From NCBI RefSeq assembly GCF_017551775.1, contig NZ_JAFZKX010000110.1:48992-112991 (forward strand): a stretch of 64,000 bases of DNA, read 5' to 3'. Below are positions 43,125-51,721 of the stretch, piece after piece. The notes under the pieces were generated by a model, which saw only the letters and a program-made list of their open reading frames with translations, was not told the DNA's origin and did not search any database. Each line of letters opens with the position of its first letter. The stretch's first letter is position 1. Source of the stretch: Fibrobacter sp. GTDB taxonomy: Bacteria; Fibrobacterota; Fibrobacteria; Fibrobacterales; Fibrobacteraceae. The position numbers and the translations under genes were made by a program.

Positions 43125-44048
43125 ATGGGCGATTCGATGATAAAGATTGAGCATTTGCACAAGACCTACCGCAGCGGGTTCTTGATGAAGCCGAAGCTTG
43201 CGCTCAAGGACGTGAGCTTCAGCGTGGAGCCGGGCTGTGTCTACGGGTTTATCGGGCCGAACGGTGCCGGAAAGTCTACGACCATCAAGGTATTGACGGG
43301 TCTTTTGAATTTCGATTCGGGTACGGTGCTCGTGAACGGCTTGAGCCCGCGTGACGTGAACAGCCGCCGGTTTGTCGGCTATTCTCCGGAGCAGCCGTAC
43401 TTTTACGATTACCTCACCGGTCGCGAACTTTTGCGCTTTTACGGCAAGCTCGTCGGGCTCGACGGTGCCGAACTCGACAAGCGCATAGGCTGGGCGCTCG
43501 AACTTTTGCATGCGAACAAGGATTGGATCGACCGCCGTTTGCGTTCTTACTCCAAGGGCATGATGCAGCGCGTGGGGATTGCGCAGGCGATTCTTTCCAA
43601 GCCGAAGCTCTTGATTCTCGATGAGCCGATGAGCGGTCTCGACCCGATGGGCCGTCGCGACGTGCGCGAGGCCATCATGGAGCTCAACCGCGATGGTGTC
43701 ACGATTTTCTATTCGAGCCACCTGCTCTCCGACGTGGAAAGTATCAGCCACAAGGTCGCGATGATCGTGGATGGCAAGATCGTGCGCGAAGGTACGGTGG
43801 ACGAGATTACGGAATCGTGCGGGGTGGAATACCACGTGCGTACCCGCAAGGCGATTCTCGAAAGCGACTTACCGCAGGGAATTTCGCTTGCAGGGCACCC
43901 GATGGAATTCGTCTGCGAAGACGATGCCGCCCGTGACAGGTTGCTCGGCTATTGCCTCTCCAATGGAATCGCTGTCGAGAAGATGGACCACAAGCGTCCG
44001 AGCCTTGAAGATATTTTGACGGAGGAGATTGCCCGTGCAGACGCTTAA
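43125..44048 (+). CDS. ABC transporter ATP-binding protein
   Basis: 307 residues. Walker A GPNGAGKST, signature YSKGMMQR, Walker B LLILDEPMSGLDP, H-loop SSHLLSD. Subtype resembles CcmA/NatA-like ATPases that work with ABC-2 permeases. ATG 43125 is used here; an in-frame ATG at 43137 is possible. Its end overlaps the start of the permease gene, so the two make one transporter. Substrate unknown. Confidence 0.92.
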   Translation: MGDSMIKIEHLHKTYRSGFLMKPKLALKDVSFSVEPGCVYGFIGPNGAGKSTTIKVLTGLLNFDSGTVLVNGLSPRDVNSRRFVGYSPEQPYFYDYLTGRELLRFYGKLVGLDGAELDKRIGWALELLHANKDWIDRRLRSYSKGMMQRVGIAQAILSKPKLLILDEPMSGLDPMGRRDVREAIMELNRDGVTIFYSSHLLSDVESISHKVAMIVDGKIVREGTVDEITESCGVEYHVRTRKAILESDLPQGISLAGHPMEFVCEDDAARDRLLGYCLSNGIAVEKMDHKRPSLEDILTEEIARADA

Positions 44049-44838
44049 GCATATTGCCATTATTGCGCACAATACCTTCCGCGAGTCTATCCGCGACAAG
44101 ATCCTCTACAACATAGTGTTCCTCGCGATCGCGCTTACGCTTTTCAGTATCGTGCTTGGTGAATGGTCGGTGTTCGACCGCGCCTACGTCATCAAGTCCA
44201 CCACGCTTTCGGTGATGAGCCTTTCCGGGCTTTTGATTTCGATATTCGTGGGCATCAGCCTCGTGCAGAAAGAAATCCAGCGCCGTACGGTGCTCACCCT
44301 GCTTTCGAAGCCCATCAGCCGCGTGACCTTCATCGTGGGCAAGTACTTCGGGCTTTTGGCGGTGGTGGCGGTGCACCTCGCGATACTCACGTGCATTTTC
44401 TATGTGATGCTGTTCGTCATCAATGCCGACCCGACGGCGAACCTGTTGCTCGCTATCTACCTCATCTTCTGCGAGATGGCGGTGGTGATTGCGGTCGCGC
44501 TTTTGTTCAGCAGTTTCAGCAGTACGGTGCTTTCGGCCCTGTTTACGTTGGGCGTCTATTTTGCGGGACACCTGAGCGGCGAATTGCTGGAACAGGTGAG
44601 GTTCGCTAGCCGCATGGGCGAGATGGGTGACGCCTCGACGGCGCTCTTCGAGAAGGCTGCCGTCGTGATTCATGCGATTTTCCCGGGGCTCTACCGCTAC
44701 AACGTGACAAGCTACGTTGTGCACGGGGTCGCACTCCCGGATATGTATTTGTTCTGGAACACCGTCTATGCAGTCGGTTACGTGGGGGTATTCCTCGCGA
44801 TTGCTAGCTGGTGGTTTAGCCGGAGGGATTTCCTATGA
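44035..44838 (+). CDS. ABC-2-type transporter permease
   Basis: 267 residues from GTG 44035 (GGAGGAG, 7-nt spacer); an earlier TTG at 44029 is too close to the SD. Six membrane helices; HIAIIAHNTFRESIRDKILYNIVF opening and FVGISLVQKEIQRRTVLTLLSKPISRVTFIVGKY are typical ABC-2 permease features. It overlaps the ATPase gene by 14 nt and the next gene by 4 nt (ATGA). Partner of the preceding ATPase. Confidence 0.88.
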   Translation: MQTLKHIAIIAHNTFRESIRDKILYNIVFLAIALTLFSIVLGEWSVFDRAYVIKSTTLSVMSLSGLLISIFVGISLVQKEIQRRTVLTLLSKPISRVTFIVGKYFGLLAVVAVHLAILTCIFYVMLFVINADPTANLLLAIYLIFCEMAVVIAVALLFSSFSSTVLSALFTLGVYFAGHLSGELLEQVRFASRMGEMGDASTALFEKAAVVIHAIFPGLYRYNVTSYVVHGVALPDMYLFWNTVYAVGYVGVFLAIASWWFSRRDFL

Positions 44839-46451
44839 GAAACCAGTATATGGCGAAGGTCCTTGTCCACAACAAGGTGGTGACGGAGGACCAGGTGAAC
44901 GCCCATTGGGGCGAGATTACGGAAACTCAGGATATTGGGCAGGTGCTCGTGAGGGCGGGAATCCTGCAACCGGCGATGTACGACAAGGTGCTCGCGTTCG
45001 TGAAGAACATCGAGGCGAAGAATGGCGCTCCCGCACCGGCCGCTCCTGCTCCTGCAGCAAGACCCGCCGCTCCTGCGCCAGCCGCTCCGGCAAGGCCTGC
45101 CGCTGCTCCGGCAAAACCTGCCGTGCAGGCTAAACCTTCCGCGCCGGCTCCCGAGCCTGCGGCCGAGCCCGCGCTCCAGATTGAGGGCAACAACATCTAC
45201 GGCGAATCGTCTTCTTCGAACATGGTCGTCGAGAAGGTTTCGGGTCTCGAGACCACGAGCATTTCGAGCATCGGCATTTCTACGGAAAGCGAGGCCGGTG
45301 ACGGCGAACCCGATGATGGCGAACTGCCTTCCCGTTTTGCGATTGTCTCGGGCGAAGGGGCTGCGGTCATGGCTCCCGATACGCTGCTCCCGAAGATGAG
45401 CTTGAAGAAGATCATCGCGTTCGCCCGCAAGTTCGGCGCGACGGACATCTACCTCTTTGCCGACCGCCAGATTATGATGCGCCAGTCGGGCGTGATATTC
45501 CCGGCGACCGAACAGACGGTCGACAAGACGCGCGTCGCGGAACTGCTCGCCGAAGCCTCCGAAGGTTTTGCCGACGGGTACAAGGTGGTCGCGGGCAAGA
45601 ATTTCAGCAAGACGTTCGGCCTTCCCGGTGTAGGCCGTGCTAGGATTTCGGTCACGTGGGACGACGTGAACCCGAGCGTTTCTATCCGCGTTATTCAGAG
45701 CGAATCGGTCTCGTTCGACAACCTGTTCTTGCCGCCGTTCTGCCAGTCGTTTGCTAACCTTACGAGCGGACTCGTGCTTGTGGCCGGCCCCTCGACGAGC
45801 GGGCGCTCCACGACGGTCACGACGTTTGCCGAAATGATTGCGGCAAGCCGTCCGTGCTACATCCATACTATCGAGCGGCCTATCGAACGATTGCTCAAGA
45901 ATCCGAACGGCGCGATTGCCCAGAAAGAAGTCGGGCTTCACGTGAAGAGCGGCATCGCGGGTATCGAACTTGCCATGCGCGACGGTGCCGATGTCATCTG
46001 CTTCGACCATCTGGAATCCATGGAAGAACTGAGCCTGCTTTTGCAGGCGGCGAATGCCGGCGCGCTCGTATTCGCGGTGACCGGCGGGAACAACATCCAT
46101 GCGCTCCTTTCCAAGCTGCTGGTGTCCGTGCCCGAATCGAACCGCAACGCTTTTGCCTGCACGCTTGCCGACCAGCTGAAGGGAGTCATCGTGCAGCACC
46201 TGATTCCCGTGGTGCAGAACCAGGGCCTGGTGCTTGCGGTCGAGGCCATGCGCGTTACGTCTACGGTCGCGAACATGATTCGCCGTTGCGATCTCTCGCA
46301 GTTGGTGGCCGCTATCAGCAGCCAAAAGGACCAGGGCGTTACGCTGGACGATTCCCTGCAGAAGTGCGTGGAATCCGGTTATATCGATGGCGCGGAAGCC
46401 TGGAAACGTGCATACGACAGCCGTCGCTTTGCGGCGTACAGGCCGGCATAA
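44835..46451 (+). CDS. PilT/GspE-like ATPase with altered Walker A (possibly inactive subunit)
   Basis: 538 residues. An N-terminal MshEN-like segment (LVHNKVVTEDQVNAHW.. IGQVLVRAGIL) is followed by an Ala/Pro-rich linker (~60-110). The rest is a secretion-type ATPase resembling PilT. The P-loop reads GPSTSGRSTT, with Arg in place of the essential Lys. The Asp-box is HTIERPIE and Walker B is ADVICFDHLES, without the usual GEMRD. The QKEVGLHV segment retains the QREVG position. ATP hydrolysis is therefore doubtful; it may pair with the intact ATPase encoded next. Confidence 0.75.
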   Translation: MRNQYMAKVLVHNKVVTEDQVNAHWGEITETQDIGQVLVRAGILQPAMYDKVLAFVKNIEAKNGAPAPAAPAPAARPAAPAPAAPARPAAAPAKPAVQAKPSAPAPEPAAEPALQIEGNNIYGESSSSNMVVEKVSGLETTSISSIGISTESEAGDGEPDDGELPSRFAIVSGEGAAVMAPDTLLPKMSLKKIIAFARKFGATDIYLFADRQIMMRQSGVIFPATEQTVDKTRVAELLAEASEGFADGYKVVAGKNFSKTFGLPGVGRARISVTWDDVNPSVSIRVIQSESVSFDNLFLPPFCQSFANLTSGLVLVAGPSTSGRSTTVTTFAEMIAASRPCYIHTIERPIERLLKNPNGAIAQKEVGLHVKSGIAGIELAMRDGADVICFDHLESMEELSLLLQAANAGALVFAVTGGNNIHALLSKLLVSVPESNRNAFACTLADQLKGVIVQHLIPVVQNQGLVLAVEAMRVTSTVANMIRRCDLSQLVAAISSQKDQGVTLDDSLQKCVESGYIDGAEAWKRAYDSRRFAAYRPA

Positions 46452-46463
46452 GGAGGAATTTCG

Positions 46464-47471
46464 ATGGCTACAGAAATTGAATCCCTTTTGGATTATGTTG
46501 TCAGTGTCGGCGGAAGCGAACTGATCGTTACCGAAGGCGCTCCTTCCGCTGTCCGCTTGGCGGGCCGCGTGTGCGTCGTTCCGGATGCTCCCGCTGTTGA
46601 GTTTGGCGCGTTGCGCGAATTTCTCGGTGCGATGGAAGGCGACGACGGCTCCATGCTTTGCGGGCCCTGGGCGGGTGTCAGGTGGCGTGTGCGCTACTTC
46701 CGCGAGGCCCTCGGAAACGCTGCCGTGTTCCGCCCGCTGATGGCGGAATGCCCGTCGTTCGATTCTTTGGGTGCGCCCAATTCCGTGATGGGACTTCTCG
46801 GCCTGAGTTCGGGCCTGGTCGTCTTCGCAGGCCCTGCGTGTTCCGGCAAGACGACAACTGCGTCGGCGTACGTGAAGGCCATGTGCGAATCCGGTGTCTT
46901 GCGCGTGAGCTTGCTCGACGCGAATGCTGAAATCCCCATTTCTGTCGGGAACAGCCTCGTGCTGAAGGATTCCGTCGGGTCCGTAGAATCCCGTATTTCG
47001 CAGGCGCTCCGCAGCGGCTGCGACCTTATATGGCTGGGCGATTTCAAGGGCGATACGCTCCTCCCGATGCTGCATGCCGCCGAGGCGGGCGCGTTGGTGG
47101 TCTGTTGCGTTACCGCGGGCAATTCCGCGGGCGTGTTGGATTCGCTCCTTTCTTCTGTCCCCGCGCAGGACCGCGACCTCTGCCGCACCATGCTTGCGGC
47201 CTACCTCAAGTCGGTGGTGGTGCAGCGCTTGCTGCCCGGTGCCTCTGAGGAGTCGGGTGCCGTCCCGGCGTGGGAAATGCTTTTCAATACACAAAATGCG
47301 TCTACGCTTATCCGTAGCGGTGAATTCTTCAAGTTGCCTTCCATTATTGCGGCGTCGGCCTCGGAAGGCATGATGCTCATGGACGAATGCATAGTGGAAC
47401 TCGTGAAGTCTGGCTATGTCGCTCGTGAAGATGCGGAGAGGTATGTTTCGAGCACAGTTCGTTTTGGCTAG
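46464..47471 (+). CDS. PilT-like ATPase with intact Walker A
   Basis: 335 residues, SD AAGGAGGA. Walker A is GPACSGKTTT and Walker B CDLIWLGDFKGD. Shorter than PilT, with divergent N-terminal PAS-like part (LLDYVVSVGGSELIVTEGAPSAVRLAGRV). The C-terminal half mirrors its neighbour at 44835 (LHAAEAGALVVCCVTAGNSAGVLDSLLSSVP), so the two arose from a duplication. Together they could form a mixed hexamer. No pilin, PilC or secretin gene is in the window. Confidence 0.75.
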   Translation: MATEIESLLDYVVSVGGSELIVTEGAPSAVRLAGRVCVVPDAPAVEFGALREFLGAMEGDDGSMLCGPWAGVRWRVRYFREALGNAAVFRPLMAECPSFDSLGAPNSVMGLLGLSSGLVVFAGPACSGKTTTASAYVKAMCESGVLRVSLLDANAEIPISVGNSLVLKDSVGSVESRISQALRSGCDLIWLGDFKGDTLLPMLHAAEAGALVVCCVTAGNSAGVLDSLLSSVPAQDRDLCRTMLAAYLKSVVVQRLLPGASEESGAVPAWEMLFNTQNASTLIRSGEFFKLPSIIAASASEGMMLMDECIVELVKSGYVAREDAERYVSSTVRFG

Positions 47472-49827
47472 CCCTTGGTGTAGGCTTTTCCCGGTTGCCG
47501 TACTGGCGGCCTTTTCGCTGCTGCATGCGCAAGGGGATCCCTCGGAAATGTTGCAGGTCCTTTCTGCGACGCCCGATTCCGTCGTGGCTCAGGATTCCGT
47601 GCAGGCCGCTCCTGTTTCTGAACAGGATTCTTCTGCGAATCCGGTCGCGGCCGATTCCGCATCTGTCCAGGATACGGTTGCCGTCCAGGCGCCGGTTGAT
47701 TCCGCTGCCGCTGCGGTTACGGTTTCGAAGCCACTCAAGTCGGTCCTTTATCTGGGCGGTGGAGAGAATTCGCCGTGGTTCCATCTGGGTGTCCTCTATG
47801 CGATAGAGACATATTCCGTTCCTGTAGATTCCATAGTCGGTACGTCGTGGGGCGCCTATGTCGGCGCTTTGTGGGCCAAGGGAGTCGCTCCCGACGATAT
47901 CCAGCGCATTCTTCTCGATTCCGATTTGGATTCCCTTGCCGGATTCGGTGCGGACGACGCCTCCGCGGGTAACGAGCGCTTCGCCATTCCCGTTTCGGAA
48001 AAGGGCTTCCCGAGCCTGCGCCAGCGTTTTTCCGTCCATGTGGATTCTTCGGGAGCGCTGCATCGCCGCCTGAAAAAGCTTTCTCCGGATTCGTCTTCCA
48101 TCGAGTCGTCCCTTGCGGTATTGCGCCTGCAGGAATCGCTCCTGCGTCACAAGGAAGGCTACCGCATTCCGTTTGCGGTTCTCGGCTGCGACAGCGTCGT
48201 CGGGAATTCCTACGACAACATCATGTCTAGCCTTCCCGTTTTCGACCGTCAGGATGCGCGTGACCACATTTCTGGTGATGTGTGCCCGTACCTCTCGCTC
48301 CCCGCGGAAGATTCTCCGGACGAACTCGCCATCATCGCAGTCGCTTCCCCGCTTCGCGGAGAATACCGCGGTACCGCATGGAAGCGCGCCATCAGGGAAG
48401 GCGTGCTCAAAAATCTCGGGACGCAGCCTGGGGTTATCGTGCGCCCGCATACGATCGCGGATTCTTCCCGCAACGGCTGGATTCAGGCCGGCTTCTCGGC
48501 GCTCGAATCGAAACTTTCGCACATGGCGCCCCTCGGAAAGCGCAATGTCGATTACGCGTCGAACCGCGTGCCCTCGGTACCGTGGTTCAAGTTCAAACCC
48601 ACTTACGACAGCCTTCCTTCCGAGACGCACAATCCGGTGAAGTCGTACTGGAACGCCTCCGATACGGGACTTGTTGCCCCGAGGAATTTTGCTTACGGCT
48701 TTTCGCAGTTCCCGTCGTGTGATTCGGTCTCGTTCAATATGCTTAGCGATGGCGACGTGCTTGTCGACGCGAACATTGAACCGACATTCGATATAGCCGC
48801 GGGCGGTTTCGGTTCGAATGTGTTGGGCCCCAACGCCTACGCCGAATTGTCGTTCTACTTCGTCAACCAGATGGAAATTGCGCTTACGCTTGCCGGCTTC
48901 TACGGCGGGAACACCTTCGGGTTCACCCCGCACCTTTCCGTCGAACGCCTCTGGAGCAAGGACTGGGGCTTGTCCGTCGCCTTCGATTGGATGCACCTGC
49001 GTCCGTTAAAGTCCTATATCAACGAAGTCCCGGCGATGGCGCGCATTTACGAAGAGCGCAAGAGCGACATCTCGCTCATGCTCCATTACAGGATCAATGA
49101 GCATGTGAACATCTCGGCCGATTTCCTCTTTGCCGACAGGACCTACGAGGTCGAGGAAAAGATATACTATACGGATTCCTACAACGTGTACCCCGCATCG
49201 CAGAAACTGCGTCTCGAGTATCTCTCGGGCGATGGCGACAGGTGGTTCTCGCGTAACGGGCTTTCTGCCAACATGGAACTCGGGCTCACCTCCGTCGGGT
49301 TCGATTTCGGATTCGACGAGTTCATCCCGACGTTCATCACGGTATTTGGCGACGTGCAGTATTCGCTTTCACCGAAGCCGTTCGCTTCCTTGACTGCGGC
49401 CGCCGCGTTCGCGACGGAGCGGTTCCACAAGGAAGGATTCGGGTACGTCTATCCCGAAACGTCCGGCTATCGCGTGCTCGACAATACCATTCGCCATAGG
49501 ATCAAGCCGACCCCGTGGCGTTCCGAATGGCTGGATTCCGATTTGGCTTCGCATGAGTACGGCCTGCTGCGCCTTTCGGGTGGGCTGCACTACCACGGGA
49601 ACGGTCTCTGGCTGTTCTCCGCCTACGTGCACGATTTCGAGGAAAACCCGACGGCGAGTCTGGGCAAGCACAGGTTCGTATTCGAACCGGCGCTGCGTCT
49701 TTCTTACAAGTCCGTCTGTGTTTACGCGGGCCTATCCCGCATCGTGGATAGCGAAACCTTCAGCGATTTGAAGAAGTTCAAGGACTACGACTTCTTCATC
49801 CGCATCGGCAATTACGACCTGTTCTAA
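47431..49827 (+). CDS. Patatin-like protein with C-terminal outer-membrane beta-barrel
   Basis: 798 residues from ATG 47431; starts at 47416 and 47443 are also possible. It overlaps the previous gene by 41 nt. Signal peptide to about LLHAQ. A Val/Ser/Asp-rich linker, then a patatin-like domain ~100-290: LYLGGGENSPWFHLGVLYAIE oxyanion region and GTSWGAYVGALWA nucleophile elbow (GxSxG). The usual DGG/DGA motif with the catalytic Asp was not found. The C-terminal ~450 residues are alternating aromatic strands ending in Phe, as in an outer-membrane barrel (type Vd autotransporter-like layout). Confidence 0.7.
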   Translation: MRRGMFRAQFVLASPWCRLFPVAVLAAFSLLHAQGDPSEMLQVLSATPDSVVAQDSVQAAPVSEQDSSANPVAADSASVQDTVAVQAPVDSAAAAVTVSKPLKSVLYLGGGENSPWFHLGVLYAIETYSVPVDSIVGTSWGAYVGALWAKGVAPDDIQRILLDSDLDSLAGFGADDASAGNERFAIPVSEKGFPSLRQRFSVHVDSSGALHRRLKKLSPDSSSIESSLAVLRLQESLLRHKEGYRIPFAVLGCDSVVGNSYDNIMSSLPVFDRQDARDHISGDVCPYLSLPAEDSPDELAIIAVASPLRGEYRGTAWKRAIREGVLKNLGTQPGVIVRPHTIADSSRNGWIQAGFSALESKLSHMAPLGKRNVDYASNRVPSVPWFKFKPTYDSLPSETHNPVKSYWNASDTGLVAPRNFAYGFSQFPSCDSVSFNMLSDGDVLVDANIEPTFDIAAGGFGSNVLGPNAYAELSFYFVNQMEIALTLAGFYGGNTFGFTPHLSVERLWSKDWGLSVAFDWMHLRPLKSYINEVPAMARIYEERKSDISLMLHYRINEHVNISADFLFADRTYEVEEKIYYTDSYNVYPASQKLRLEYLSGDGDRWFSRNGLSANMELGLTSVGFDFGFDEFIPTFITVFGDVQYSLSPKPFASLTAAAAFATERFHKEGFGYVYPETSGYRVLDNTIRHRIKPTPWRSEWLDSDLASHEYGLLRLSGGLHYHGNGLWLFSAYVHDFEENPTASLGKHRFVFEPALRLSYKSVCVYAGLSRIVDSETFSDLKKFKDYDFFIRIGNYDLF

Positions 49828-49863
49828 GTTAGTTGCTGGTTGCTAGTTCCTGGTCGCTATTAT

Positions 49864-49957
49864 GGTTTGGCGGCGTAGCCGCGATTATTTAAACTAGTAA
49901 CTAGTAACCAGTAACCAGTAACTAATAACTAGTAACTATAAACAGCACCGCAGGTGC
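49864..49957. repeat. Dispersed repeat element, copy 1, with seven heptanucleotide units
   Basis: Begins with GGTTTGGCGGCGTAGCC (hairpin GCGGC-GTA-GCCGC), continues with TATTTAAACTAG, then seven AACTAGT-like heptamers, and ends in the hairpin GCACC-GCA-GGTGC. The 36 nt before it (TTAGTTGCTGGTTGCTAGTT...) are a partial inverted copy of the heptamers. It lies between the 3' ends of convergent genes. Copy 2, inverted, is at 55853-55925. Confidence 0.75.
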
Positions 49958-50968
49958 TTACTCCCCGCGGTTCTTCGCGGCGATATCCTTGTACTTGTTG
50001 TGGTCGGCGAGCGTCTTGCTGAAAAAGTGCGTCATGCTTCCGTCGTCTTTTGCAACAAAGTAAAGCGCTTCCGTATTTGCCGGATGGAGCGCTGCTTCGA
50101 TGGCCTTGCGCCCGGGGTTCGAAATCGGGCCGGGCATGAGCCCCTTGAACTTGCGGGTGTTGTACGGGCTGTCGCTGTTGAGCTGGCTCTTGTAGATGGG
50201 CCCGGTCAGGTTCTTGAAGATGAACCTCACTGTCGGGTCGGCCCCGAGGGGCATGTCAATCTTGAGCCTGTTGTGGAACACTCCCGCGATAAGCGGGCGT
50301 TCTTCGGGTATGCCCGTCTCCTCTTCGACAACGCTTGCGAGCGTGAGCACCCTGTGCCAGTTGCCGAGTTCTTTCCACTTGGAGGGCCTCGGGTCTGCTT
50401 CCAGCTGGTCGCGGAACTTCAGGTTGGCGGCGACCATCTGCCGCAGTATGGTCTCTTCGTTTGCGTCGATGGGGAAGGGGTAGGTGTCCGGCAGCAGGTA
50501 GCCCTCGAGCGATTTCGCGTCGACGCCGAGCGACTTCGCGAATTTTGCGTCGTGGACGAGCTTGTTCCAGCGGTCCTCGTTCAGGTCGGGGAACGCCTTC
50601 TTCAGGTAGGCGGGGATTTCCCACGAGGCGCGGCCTTCGGGGATGGTCACTCTGCGGGTGGCGGTCTTACCGCTTGCGAGGATGGCGGCGATGTCGTCGA
50701 GCGTCACGTGGGGCGGAATCTCGTACCAGCCCTTCTGGATGGAAGGCTGCTTGAGCTTGTTCCATACCTTGTATGCAAGCTCGTCGGTCCAGATTCCCTT
50801 CTTGGAAAGGATCTCACCCACGCGCGAGGCGGGGGTCCCGTTCGGGATCTCGATGAGGGTCGTCTGGTCGTTCAGGGACACGGAATTGACCCTTTTTTTC
50901 ATCTGGAAGGCACAAAAAAGGGCCGCCAGGGTCAAAAAAACGAAAAAAAACACAAAAATCTTCTTCAT
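49958..50968 (-). CDS. mltG: Endolytic murein transglycosylase MltG
   Basis: 336 residues from ATG 50968; longer frames upstream have no homology. One N-terminal membrane helix (KKIFVFFFVFLTLAALFCAF), a LysM-like segment (LIEIPNGTPASRVGEILSKKGIW), then the YceG catalytic domain: LEGYLLPDTYPF, LASVVEEETG (catalytic Glu), AGVFHNRLKIDMPLGADPTV, YNTRKFKGLMPGPISNPG. It cuts new glycan strands in the periplasm and sets their length. No SD; TAAATT ends 8 nt before the ATG with TTGCAA 17 nt further upstream. Confidence 0.93.
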   Translation of the reverse strand: MKKIFVFFFVFLTLAALFCAFQMKKRVNSVSLNDQTTLIEIPNGTPASRVGEILSKKGIWTDELAYKVWNKLKQPSIQKGWYEIPPHVTLDDIAAILASGKTATRRVTIPEGRASWEIPAYLKKAFPDLNEDRWNKLVHDAKFAKSLGVDAKSLEGYLLPDTYPFPIDANEETILRQMVAANLKFRDQLEADPRPSKWKELGNWHRVLTLASVVEEETGIPEERPLIAGVFHNRLKIDMPLGADPTVRFIFKNLTGPIYKSQLNSDSPYNTRKFKGLMPGPISNPGRKAIEAALHPANTEALYFVAKDDGSMTHFFSKTLADHNKYKDIAAKNRGE

Positions 50969-50976
50969 GATGTAAA

Positions 50977-51021
50977 AATTTAAAAGAAAATGCAACGGAT
51001 TGCAAAAATAAAAGGTATATT
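50977..51021. promoter_or_regulatory. Overlapping divergent promoter elements between mltG and the small secreted protein gene
   Basis: Minus strand: TTGCAA (51000-51005) N17 TAAATT (50977-50982) toward mltG. Plus strand: TATATT at 51016-51021 toward the gene at 51065, with no good -35. The elements interlock, so the two genes could compete for polymerase. Confidence 0.4.
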
Positions 51022-51064
51022 CCTTATGCATTGTTGAATATTTACCTTCCTTCTGAGGAACTAT

Positions 51065-51502
51065 ATGAAAAAGTTTTTCTTTGTTGCGCTTGCATTGATG
51101 GTAGCCTCCGCCTTTGCTGCGCCGAATAAGGTCAAGTCTAAGCTCGGAGACGTCGAACTCACCAAGGAAAAGGGTGGTGGAAATGTGGTTTGCACCGCTG
51201 GGTTCAACGACGAGCTCACAATCGTCAAGGATGGCGATACCGACGTTCTGGTCAAGGGTAGCTGCGGCCAGGGCTGGGTACCGAAGTCCAAGGTCGAATA
51301 CGTTGCCGCTCTCGCTGGTGACAAGTCCATGAAACTCGATGGCGTGGACGTGGTCGGCTGGCTCGATAACCCGAGCGCCGTGTTCGTGTTGGAAAACGAC
51401 GACATGGATTTCGATGGCGTGAACATCGACCGTGACTTCAAGGAATACCTGCGTCACACGATGGACCGCGAACAGATGGAAATGCACAACAACGAAAACT
51501 AA
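51065..51502 (+). CDS. Small secreted protein of unknown function
   Basis: 145 residues. Signal peptide MKKFFFVALALMVASAFAAPN. The rest is acidic with two Cys (VVCTAGF, KGSCGQGWVP) that may form a disulfide, and a C-terminal acidic stretch (VFVLENDDMDFDGVNIDRDFKEYLRHTMD). Family not recognised. SD GAGGA. Divergent from mltG and followed by its own terminator. Confidence 0.75.
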   Translation: MKKFFFVALALMVASAFAAPNKVKSKLGDVELTKEKGGGNVVCTAGFNDELTIVKDGDTDVLVKGSCGQGWVPKSKVEYVAALAGDKSMKLDGVDVVGWLDNPSAVFVLENDDMDFDGVNIDRDFKEYLRHTMDREQMEMHNNEN

Positions 51503-51529
51503 TCGTTGCCGCTTTCATCCAGGTTTTGG

Positions 51530-51558
51530 ACCTCGCTATGAGCGGGGTTCTTTTTTTA
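51530..51558 (+). terminator. Terminator after the small secreted protein gene
   Basis: ACCTCGCT-ATG-AGCGGGGT (one wobble), then TCT7. Confidence 0.8.
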
Positions 51559-51721
51559 CAATCGAAAATTGGAACGCTAGGTTACCCTTTCGCTCTAGAA
51601 GAGCCTTCTCCGTTTACCTTGGTAACCGGAAAGATTTTTTTCGTGTTTTGTATCACGTGGAAAAATGGAAGGTAAAATCTAAATTAGGGGTGGGTTTGGG
51701 TGAACCCGTATGAGGATGTTT

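Noticed and set aside
44778..47294. 838-codon antisense frame across both PilT-like ATPase genes
   Set aside because: The plus-strand genes have Walker motifs, SDs and operon overlaps; the antisense product is Arg/His-rich without recognisable domains.
51010..51487. N-terminal extension of mltG running through the divergent small-protein gene
   Set aside because: The extension has no homology and would overlap another gene with signal peptide and SD; MltG's membrane helix begins right after ATG 50968.
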